A stretch of 64,000 nt of DNA from Owenia fusiformis (Eukaryota > Annelida > Polychaeta > Sabellida > Oweniidae): assembly GCA_903813345.2 (NCBI GenBank), contig CAIIXF020000008.1, positions 38,314,867-38,378,866 on the forward strand. Direction: 5' to 3'. The stretch's first letter is position 1. Each line of letters starts with the position of its first letter. Below the pieces are notes generated by a model, which saw only the letters and a list, made by a program, of their open reading frames with translations, did no database searches and was not told the DNA's origin. Below, in pieces: positions 24,255-36,200 of this stretch. Both the position numbers and the translations under genes were made by a program.

Positions 24255-27200
24255 CTGAAAAATATACAACAGTTAAGTCCACTCCATGTTGCAAGAGGGA
24301 TATCTCTAATTTAATGTAGGTAGGGAATATACCAGTTGCACTTACTCGAATTCCTGAACTGAACACAAATACAAAAGGATTTAAGATCACATCATTCATT
24401 TTGTCATTAAAATTGCAATATGTCCAAATGGGCCCACTTTTGAGAAAGGAAGAGGTGCGTTTATTGGCAAATAACGGAGAACGCACCTCTTCCTTTATTC
24501 AAGTGCAAACAAACACCATCAATCCTTACCCCTCTTTTTCCTTTTCCTCCTACAACCTGGCTGATCACCACCCCCATTGGGGTAAAAGTCTACGTGGCCC
24601 ACAGGTCGCATGATGCCATAATCTACGATGTTAAACCATCCTGAGCCCCACGCATCTGTGTGGATTGCGTCAACAAAGTCGGCATCTGTAGGGTCAAGTC
24701 TATGGTCGGGGCCGAAGAATTCAAAAAGTGGACCAGCTGGATCTAAACCTGTTGGATTAAACACGGATGAGTCATCAATCTTTTTGGACATTTGGGATTC
24801 CCGGCCGTGCTGTTGTGTATTTACTTATATGGATTATAAGCCAATGAAATGTTGATAATACCCCTTTATTTTTTATATTACTGATAGATGGCGTTTAACT
24901 CACCAGTAATTCTCTTCAGTGTATTTTCTTTGCCGATGAATCCGCAAACATGAGACCCAAGACTGTGTCCTATACAATGTATACGCTTCGGGTCAAGTTT
25001 GAGTACATCCATTAGAAATGTACTGACCATTTTCCCAACGAGTTGGCCATTTGAGCTAGCCCTGTTGTAGTCAAGCAGGTATTTGGCCCCCTCCTCCCAG
25101 TCAATGGAAACCAAATTGAAGTCATCCTTGAACTGATACAAAGCTGTTATTGTGTTAATAAGTCTAATTCACACGTGGCTACGTAAGGTGTGTCCAGTTA
25201 AAAAATATTTTGCAATGTGTGGAAAGAATCAATGCCCTCGACCCAATGCATTGTGGCTGATTCATTCCATTAGGGCGTTGTCTCGAGAAAAGATTTGTAC
25301 AAAGGAACAAAAAGCAAATGCACTAAAAAATGTTAAAAAACCAATCTATATATAAAATATATATAAATAATTTTCGCATTTAGTTGTTGTTAACCAGTCA
25401 ACATTATTTAAAGGACCGTGTTTTTACAGAATGTTTTCAATAATTGGTTTAAGAGAAAAACATTGTTCAATGCAGTTCACCATATCGATACCTATCCTTT
25501 CATAAAGAAGGCATACATATATGGAGTGTTTTATCTGCAATGATTCTAAAGTGTCTGCCCGGGGTTCTACTCAAATAGTTAACTTAACTAACCTCTTTAC
25601 TGAACACCCCTCGTGTCTCTCGTATCCATTCTACCGTACCATATGAGAGAAATCCGTGGGAGAATAATTTGGTTTCCTTGTTCGGATCCAGCAAATGACT
25701 ACAAAATATAACATCTTAGTATAATTTGTTTGACATACATAATACATTATATGGTGCCCTTATTATAAACTACATGTACATGTATATAGCTCTTTTAACA
25801 AAAAAGCATCAGAATCTTCAAAAATTTCACTATGAATTTCCAGACGCCTTGGAATATGTTAGCTTTTGATGAATGTACAAAGAAGATATCGTATAGGATA
25901 AATAGATCATCCTATATTCGGTTCTGGATATTGGGCTTACCCCTTGTCAAATATATTATCCCTGCCATTGGGACACCCTGTCATCAGGCCGATGTATTAA
26001 ATTGGCTAAGGGATAAACTCAATATCCCAAACCCCATATAGAATCCCTATATACGTTCTTACCCCGTATGCTCATTCAAGCATCTATATTGGTCGCTACC
26101 AGGTTCTTTGACGAGTAGCTTTAGTTTAATATCACGCGGGTGATCTGGTAAGACATTAAAGGGGGATTTACTGTAGCAGCAGCTAAGTTGCTCAAAACAG
26201 ACCTTATCCGCAGTTCTGAAAAGTAAATACTTTCCTATATACCACGCATGATTTTTTTCAGATTTGTGATTTATAAAGTGCTGTACTTGAAAAAGATTGA
26301 CAAAATAGATTGCAATATATTAAAAACAACTGCTTCCTCACAAAATTACAGTATATCAAACAAATTACAATTCACGATTTTAGAGTTAGAAAATGGTAGA
26401 GAACTATAAAATAAATATTTTTACATGAGATAAGATTTACATTATAAGAGATACATTTTTTATTTGTAGTACTTTTATAATTCAATTACCAAGACAACAG
26501 GATAGTAAAATAACCATATATAAATAATGATAATAACACAATAATAAAACAACAGTTGATTTTGATCTATTTAATAAACATGACATTAAATTGACTAACT
26601 GTGTTTAAACAAATCAGATTACTCATCAATAAAAATCAAAATGGAAACTTTGCAAATGTTTGCATGTTTACCAGTATCCAATGATGCGTACTATTTGCAA
26701 TTAGCAATGAAATATTCAATTTGCAAATATTATTATGTGTTGGCAGGCGTCACGAAGTTAACTTTTTTCGAAAAATATTTCAAATTCAAAACAACAATTC
26801 AATGATGGATGCCATTTTAATTTTGCTTAAAGGACTTCAGACAAGTTTCTAAATTTTGCAACATCTTTTGCTGTCATATCATTTTCATGTTATGCCCTTT
26901 GGCCATGTTCAACAGTTCTAGCCTTGATGCCAATTTCAATTAAAGCTTTGGAGTGAAAAATTAAATGATCAAGATAATGTTGATTTGTTCAGCTCCTCAC
27001 CATTTAGTTAATTAACGGGGTTTAATATACCCTTTTCAGATCAAATAATTCATACCTGTTTTCTTTGACTGACTCATAAAGGTAGCATATTTCTGAAAAA
27101 TAAAATAAGGTATAAGAATGAGATGTTCAATGTTTTAGACTCTAGGTTACTTTAAATGCTATCAACGCCGAGTTACCTTCAGCCAGATTGGGTATGCCAA

Positions 27201-30200
27201 GGACACTTTCAATTTTAGTCCCCAATGATAATAAGGTGTCACGAGTTTGTTTAGATCATTTGAAAAAGCACTGTACGAGGGGTGATTCATAAGTAATGAA
27301 ATAAATTATATAACTTCACTGATGTTGCATAGATCGATCTTGTTCGAATTCGGTACGCAGAATCACACGAACTGTCACTAATTTCAGTAAGCCGAAATCG
27401 GAATAAGGTCACGAAATTTATCAAGCGATTGAACAACAAACTCTATCATTATAACTTAAAAGTCTGACTTACCCGTCTCGCAGAGCTGTCCAGTGTGTGA
27501 CTTTGGACAGCTACATCGAAAACCTACGTCTGAGCCATCGCACGTGCCTCCGTTCTTACACGGGGAACTGGAACATTGATTAATTTTGATACCTAGGTAG
27601 AAAAAGTGTATGATGTTCAACATTTTATGGCGTTCAACATTCTATGGCGTTCAACATTTTATGGCGTTCAATATTTTATGGCGTTTAACATTCTATGGCG
27701 TTCAACATTTTAAGGCGTTCAACATTTTATGGCGTTTAACATTCTATGGCGTTCAACATTTTATGGCGTTCAATATTTTCTAGCGTTCACCATTTTATGG
27801 TATTCAGCATTTATTTTATCAACTCTTTAATTTGAAATGTACAAGCGAAGTTTTGCACCTTTATAAAATGAAGAGTTCCAAAACTTTCCATTTTGGTCTT
27901 TTAATGATAGTAAAGACACATTGTTAAAATCGCTTACTCTTTGGCTCCTCCGCCTTAGTACAATTTTTAGAAGCATACTTCGTTCTGGTCAACCATTTCC
28001 TGAATCTCTTTACGCCAGAATTGAGAACGCTTATTAGCCTTGCTTTATCCGGGGAGTCATTCTGCTGTATTTGGTCCAGTGAATTTATAACTTGTCTCGT
28101 AATCAATCGTAGTCTCTTAAATTGTCTTTTGCCTGTTGTTCCTCTTGGTTCTTTCATCCATTGTTCATCCACCTTTTCCTACAAAACCAGTACAATCAAT
28201 TAATTGTGAGGTTGCTCATATTTAATGCAAAAAGCATGTGAACGGAAGTTGAACCATTGACACTTTTACTGTTTATCTAGAACTGTATTTCTTCTGCTCC
28301 ACATCTCATTTTAGACTTCGTAATTTCAAGAACTCATAATCTACAATTATTTTCAAGTCATTGTTCGCATCCCCTGAACCCTCTGGCTGCAGGCCTGTGT
28401 TCGTCAACCTCTGGTGTAATGAATTCCTTATCAATGAACTGTTTCATTTTTTTGTGGTTTTGGGAATAGCGCCTTAGATGCTCATTATCTTCGCATACTG
28501 GGTCTTCAATACCGCAGCCAAGTGAACGAAGATGCTAAATGCTGGGAAACGGGGGTATTCGACATCGATCTAGTCTGTATATATCATAAGACCATTGTCT
28601 CGTGATATTGATATAATCAGTTGGATATGGTATATATCTACTAGCTGTGATTTCTAGATCGTAGTTTTTGGTCTAAAATATTCTATACCTTCTGTGTAAA
28701 ATCCCAAAATAGTGTAAATTAAAATTTCAATTTCAATATTTCCATTAAAAAAATCCTGGTCTATAATTCGGCCTTTAATTATATTGAATGGACACTTGGA
28801 CGAATAATAGTAAACGGTTAAAACAAATAGCATATATGTGAACTACCTTTGAAGTATTTACTCAAGTCTTTGAGTAAAATCTAGGGACACATACTCATTT
28901 CAGGTATTAACAAATTTCAAAATAGAGTCCGAAATTTATTCCTTGGCGTACATCCAGAAATACCATACACAGGAAATAAAAGGTGAATAAGCTTGGACGT
29001 CCCCGATACACATAAGCAAGGCCAAAAGAACCCATGATTTAAGAATAAACAGTATCATATTTAACTGGTTGTTACAAAAAAGGGAAACATACAATTACTT
29101 CTGATCTGTCAAAAATTATATTCTTTAAATGTCTCAGTATTCCGATTAAATGATCGAACATACAAAGAAACAACAAAAGAAAAACAAAATACAACACATA
29201 GACATTCATTACAAGACACGTTTCATAATCTTAAAAAGAGACAAATTACTTCAAAAAGTTATAGATTATATTGTATGGCCGAAGATGGCCGAAGATGGCC
29301 GAACATGCTTGTATACTGCAACCGAAGATGGCCGAAGATGTGGCCCTAATCTTTCAAGGAATTTGATTGGTTCCCAGAAGCATCTTCGGCCATCTTCGTG
29401 ATATTAACATCTTCAACCGAAGATGGCCGAACATGCTTGTACTGCAACCGAAGATGGCCGAAGATGTGACCCTGACCCTTCAAGGAATTTGATTGGTTCC
29501 CAGAAGCATCTTCGGCCATCTTCGTGATATTAACATCTTCAACCGAAGATGGCCGAACATGCTTGTACTGCAACCGAAGATGGCCGAAGATGTGACCCTG
29601 ACCCTTCAAGGAATTTGATTGGTTCCCAGAAGCATCTTCGGCCATCTTCGTGATATTAACATCTTCAACAGAAGGTGACCGAACATGCTTGTACTGCAAC
29701 CGAAGATCTAGCTCTAACCCTTAAAGGAATTTATTGGTTACTTGAAGCAATCTTAAGGAAATCTTCGTGATATCTTCGGTGCAATTTCTTACCTTGAGGA
29801 ATTTCCCAAGAACAGAGATGACGTTGGCATGGGAATGAACCTCCCGAGCATTAACAGAGTTTTGTCTCCTTGTGTCTTTGCTAAATTGTCTTAGATCATC
29901 TATGAGAACTTTGACACTCTGAATAAGAATCCCCGTAGACAACTCGCCTTCTAAAAGGAAAATATTATACACGATAATTATCATGAATAGTGTGTTATCA
30001 ATGGGGTTGAGGCCAGGGCTCTTATCCATATGAATCTAGGATGAAGAAATCATTTTAGCTCCTTTTTGATGTTCTTTATTCCCGTGCCATTGCATGAACA
30101 TGTATCATATATCCACTTTTTAATAAAACAATTCTGCACTCCAACAGATGCATACAGATCGATACAAATATTGAACAAATGGTTCATTCTATTGAATCTT

Positions 30201-33200
30201 TTAATGATTTCAGCAAGGGGGTTGGGGATGGGATCGGGAATTCACATTGCGGAATCACTGAAAGTCGTATATAATTACTTCTGGGACAACCCTCGTACAT
30301 TGATACTTGCATTTACCGAAAACAGAATGGTCAAAATATTTGTTTTTATATACATTTTATTATTCCTCGCTTTATTTGCCAGATCTTTTCAGAAAAAATA
30401 AAACAAATTAATTTCATCACCAAATCGGCACACACACCCCTGCGATTTTAGGCTTACATTGGATGTAAAATCCCTCATCCTTTGTACACGTCCTGCTAGT
30501 GACGTCTATTATAACGTCATACACCCTTGAGCTGGGATTGAAATATTTGTTATTAATACAGACTGTCGATCTTTCAGTGAGTCAAACCATGGGCTTGGTC
30601 AAACTCACCAAAATTAATCCATCTCTTAAATAGAACCTAGTAAAAGTGTTTAATGACCATCACCTTCCGTTGATTTCTTGTGTCAGAATTTTTAATCAGG
30701 GGAACATTATAAAGTATAGTAGTCTTAATATTTTTTAAATATACTCTTTAAGTAGATTTTAAATGTTTACTGTACTACACAGGGCAATTTGTTTTCGAAG
30801 CATTTCATTAGAATTTATCAATTGGTGTGTTTTTCTTCTTGATTTTTGCGTCAATTGGTTTATTTTGTTTTACACCCTATGCTTAGTGAGCGGAGCTAAT
30901 TTCAAGGGCGATGGTAAAGACGAGGCAGGGCGCCCAAAAACCCAAAAAATATTAGTACCATAATCTTTTAAGTCGTATTATTGCAGCATAAGGTGATGAT
31001 ATTGTGATATTTTATGCTGTTTTAGAAGTGAAAGATGTTAAACTATGCATACCGTTTATTTTACATCCAATAAAACGAATAGTTAAGATGAAACAGTCGT
31101 TTAAAGATACAATTTGAATTTACCGCAAGAAATTACAACCTAATATTGTCAATATGTCAATAATTCCTGGTCGATGTCACATATATAGAGATTATCCTAT
31201 ATGAGGTTCAGGATATTGGGATTATCCCGAGGCCAATATAATATATCTGCCCGAGGGCCGTAGGTCCCGAGGGTAGATATATTATATTGGCCAAGGGATA
31301 ATCCAAATATCCTGAACCGACTATAGGATGATCTGTTTATCCCATACCAATCACATTGTTCAATTTGCCAAAGTTCAGAAACTTTGCAATCAACCGTGGA
31401 ATATTCTTAAAATATTCATGTCTAGTTTTGTATTCCCGTTTCTTTCCTATTCAAATCTTTGATTATTAACGCCGGTACACTGCTCCTCCCCTTCTTTAAA
31501 GCATCAAACAGGTCGAGATTGTCTGCGTTTTTCTCCATTGTCGTTTACAGTATGCGAACGTTCCAAAAAAGAACCAATACGGGAACAGCGATTATGACGT
31601 AGCGGGCAGATATAGTATATCTGCCCGCTCGGAGCGGGACGTAAAGCTATATCTGCCCGCTGATGAAAATATAAGTTTTTACAAACCGGCTTTATGTACC
31701 CGTAACACGTCCAAGTATGGGATAAAAAGATATATGTACCTAGATATGTTTTATTTTTTCATATATGCGAAATAAGGCGGTCTCTAGTTATGTACATCCA
31801 ATGCAAAATGAATGTTTACTAGAGTGTCTATTCGGCGATCAGAATTTCGATGACGAGCAATGGCGATGTAATTTGCGAAGAAAGCATCAGTGCACCTAGT
31901 TACAGGCCAGGTTTGGGCGCCATGCCTCGTCTTTACCATCACCCTTGAAATTAGGTCCGCTCACTAAGCATAGGGTGTTTTAGCTGTAGCAAATAAAACG
32001 ACACAGATCTGAAATTTATTTGTGTTTTGGCACACTTTTGAAGTTGATTCTACTAACCAATATACAATAGGACAATAAAATAATCAAAAACGACTAGACC
32101 GATTGTTTAGTACACGAGCACTACCCTCTTATCAAATTGAAATAACATATGTACTTATCTTTGATTGTAAATCGATATATTCAAACAGTCCCTTGCTTTC
32201 ATTCTATTGCATAATTCATTTCAATATGTTACTAAGTTCTCCAAAATGGTCATATCAGTGCAACGAAAAGTGTTTGTCTCGATAGTACAATGACATCAAA
32301 CATGACATTGTCTTAGTACAATGACATCAAACATGACATTGAACTTGTATGCGGACACCATTAAGCCACGATTGATAACAACAATTCAAATAAAAACATA
32401 GGTAATCGTGAACGAATATTTGATTAATTTAAGAATACTAAATGAATGTATTCAGTATTTCCGCCTCCCATAAGGGTAAATTCAAATTTGTTCGGTTATA
32501 TAATATTTATATTATTGTATGGTGGCTTACAAGGTGAGAACTCAATCAGAAGAGGGTGTGTCTAACGAACGAATCATAGTTGTTCATTTGGTAGAGAAGG
32601 ATTTCCCCCTAGAAGTCAACTTCACAGGGAGGTTTGCCAGAATGCAACCCATCAGATCTCCAGTCTATTAACCGTAAATACATCTTATCTGTGCTTCAAT
32701 TTTAGGTTTTGCAAGTTCAGCCTTTGTCTACGAGGTGCATTTTATTAAACTATCAATGAAAAGATGTTACCTCAACTTTGAGGCATATTGACCAAATAGT
32801 CTTCTGATTTCTTTGGAAGAAGGTGGCCCGTTGCTCGTGGGCTGCATTTTTGATCACCCTGTAAATGCACCCTTAATGAGCGTTCTGTTTAGATTATTTT
32901 TAGAGGTGAATAATTTCATGATAAAAGGGATTATACTAATCATCACTAAATTGTACAAAATGTCAGAAAAGTAAGTTCTTCAATTCAAGATCAAGTGAGA
33001 ATGTGTGGAATAGGCTTGTCTCTGAGGGCTGTATAGGGGGACTGACTAATTGTTAGATCCCTGGGATGTGGCAATGATCCAATATTCCATTGAAGTTGGG
33101 TCATTAACTAAGTACCTCAGCAGATCATGCCTCACAACTAGATCATCTGAAATGTTTACATTTTGTCAAAGTCAGCGAAGGTGACTTTTCTAACTACATT

Positions 33201-36200
33201 TAATAACACTATTAAGGTGCCGAGTGCACATGTATTTTCTAAGTTCATTGTCAAATTGAATGATATTTATTTGCCTTTTAAACCCTCCCAAATTAGCACA
33301 CTAATCAGACGTTTTATTTTCAAATCGCTTATCAAATTTAATTCAAAATTCACTGGTGTTCATCTACACGACATTCGTTCAACACAAGCAATGCACTGAT
33401 TTATGAACTTCAATTAAATTGTTATTTTTTGCATCGAAACATATGTCACATTTATTTAAGGAAGCGTTTTTGTTGCTATATATTATAGCACATGGCGTAA
33501 ATGGAAATGACATATTTTATTCAATTGATATAAACACGAATAACAAAAAGGCAGACGCATTATTTACAGTGTGTGACTTTCCTAGGGGGAAAGTATCATA
33601 ATGGTTCTGTTTTAAAATGCAAAATAGAGTGGAACAAAGTGGAATTAGTTAGAAATAAAATACACAGACATGTAGTCAATACTCTAAATTTTATAAAATG
33701 TACGAAAATCTCACACTTCATTTAAATCTAAGAGAGAAATAACACGAAATAGCCATGACCAGCGAGAAATTTAAAACTGGTAAACGTAAAAAAAGCATTT
33801 AATAACCTTAAGTATCCTCAACGTTCAAGTCAAGATTATAGAATGAAGTATTCACTATGGTGTGTATTTACTATTCATTTATCATAATAAACAATCATTT
33901 GAATGATTAAAATTGAAATATAGTCACTAAATCATTCATAAAAAAGTTGTTCGATATCTGATACTATAAGGACACGTGAATTCCCAAGTACAACATCTCA
34001 ATGGGCAGTTAATCTTGCGCGTTTTAAGAACTACCGTCACTAATTTTACATCAGCTTGATAGACTAGATTGATTTTAAGTGGTTTCCAGTCAAATAATAA
34101 ACACTGCCAATTCAGAAGTCTGGCAACTCGGTCTGGCAAATGTATTTTGTCATTTTTATAAAGAGGCGATGGATGAGAACTTTGGGGCGAGGTGCGAGTG
34201 GGTAGGGAGGGGTGGGGATTTTCGCATGACCAAGAAAATCAATGTTCCAATAAAAACTCAATAGTTACTGTAGGAAGTTGAACTTCTCCCCTTTACTGTA
34301 ATAATTTATTGCTGAAACAACTTTTCTACTAAATAATCTAAACTTTCACAATAGTGGTCGATGATTTTGTGACTTACTCACTTTAAAAAAATCAGTTCCC
34401 TAATAACACCCAAAAAAAACTTTACAGACCTTACACCTGTACAGTTCACTCACCTGTACATTCTATAGGATCATCTTTGAAGGGTGCCAAAAATTTGCTC
34501 AGTTCATCCTCCAGTGACGTCAGCTTGAGAATTTGCGTTATAATCTCCAATAATGAAGAGTTGCTTAGTTTCGAAAGGAAATCGAGAATTTTGTCAACGA
34601 TTGGGAGCAGGTCGTCTAAGATGGATCTTACTTTATTCTTAGCATGTTCTCCTATAAGACTAGCCTTACCCTAGAAAGAGATGAGTTCAATTACTTTACA
34701 GCATCAAAAGTGCCATACTAAATCATGACTCTCAATTATTTACATTTGAATTACTCCTTTAATAAATTCTGACCATGCACAATTATGACTATAATGACTA
34801 TTATGATACTGAGCTTGTATTCGCGAATGCAACTAACGCCTGTCGGCTACCGGATTGAACTACTATTTTATGGGTAACTCACTAAAATATGAATAGTACC
34901 TGCCACTATTTCATTCATATTTAAGTGAGTTGGTCATAAAATAGTAGGTTAATCCGGTAGCCGTCAGGCGCTATTGCATTCGCGAATACAAGCTAACTAT
35001 GACCAGCGCACTAATCACACACTAAATACTATGAATTTCATATTTGATCATTAATCCCATACTAAATATCAAATTCCATGTTAATCTATTTTATACAATA
35101 TACCTCAAGGTATTGTCCAAGGTTGGAAACAGCTTGTACTTTCTTGTTTATAATCTTTTTATCACCGTTTGCCTGTTTTATTCCACCTTCAAGCTGTTTG
35201 AGTTCAGCGACGAAAACGTCCACACTTGGGACCAGATTCTTTACTTGTTTTTCAGCCTTCGATAGAGAGTTTGATGCCCTACTGGCTCTGTGATTTTTAC
35301 CTGGAAAAGTTACATGTAGTTAAGCCTGGTGTGGTATACCATGAAGTGGCGCATCATGATTTAATATAAAACGCTATCATTGCTATGGTAATTTGCCGTG
35401 ATAGAACATTACATAATAGATGTAGTAAAGGATGATGTGACCGACAGACAGACAGACAAACCGACCGACCGACCGAACAAACGAACGATCGACCGACAGA
35501 CCGACAAACAGATCGTCTGACCATTATAATAGGCTCTATGCCATAGGATAGCACAATCAAGACCCCTTTGAACCTTTTTGCATATTGAGTTTCACCACAT
35601 ATTCACCCATCTACTTACCAGAAAGAAGAAGTTCCAAATCCCCCTCTTTCAGTGTTAATTTTGCGATTGTGCTGGCCGATCTAATTATTTTCGAGTAAAT
35701 TAATTCAATTGGTCGTTAAATTTGTTTTCATGAACCTGATTGGCTGCCTGGTTCAAGGCGCTTGTGGGCGCCTGTGTGACTCAATGGGGATTCCCCTCGC
35801 TAGCAGAGGACTCCATTGTGCTTAATTCTGGAGTTTGGTTGTTCTGTTGATTGTTTCAATATTTCGGCAATAATATAACCAAACGTTATTCTCAAGATAT
35901 ATCCATGGTATGTGAGATATTATACGAGCAATAACAATAGGACATCATTGATTGTCTGGGGAAGAAACCTATGGTATAATGCATCTTTAAGAGACATATT
36001 GTTTACAAGGTGAAAGAACATGCTACTTTCCTTCCACTTAACTAACACATGTAAGCCACGTGAGTGCCACAATTAAGTAACCACATAAAAAACTACAGGG
36101 TGTCTGATAAATCCCCCCTTAAGCCAAAACCTTAATAGATGGTACCTTGTGTGATATACCATTGGAAAGACTACATTAACTCACCAACTCTTTAATATTT

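Larger units (their letters stand above)
30872..31979. mobile_element. Non-autonomous DNA element with ~65-bp inverted ends
   Basis: 30872-30937 (ACACCCTATGCTTAGTGAGC to GAGGCAGGGCGCCCA) recurs inverted at 31913-31979 with only about four differences. The 1.1 kb between encodes no transposase and contains two palindromic elements (31182-31348, 31598-31655). Confidence 0.7.

Noticed and set aside
29346-29699. 117-aa open frame as an additional lipase exon
   Set aside because: Entirely 126-bp satellite, lies after a good donor at 29793 and has no acceptor; neighbouring exons join in phase without it.
30763-30963. Short hydrophobic open frame [14 protein letters not shown]...
   Set aside because: Runs into the inverted end of a transposon-like element and has no splice or promoter support on the plus strand.
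35354-35560. Cys/Arg/Ser-rich minus-strand open frame
   Set aside because: Read-through of a GACA/GACC microsatellite.
35755-35825. GC-richer segment with hairpin-like text, considered as a tRNA or tRNA-derived SINE
   Set aside because: No cloverleaf with A and B boxes could be drawn; only short stems such as GGCGC / GCGCC.
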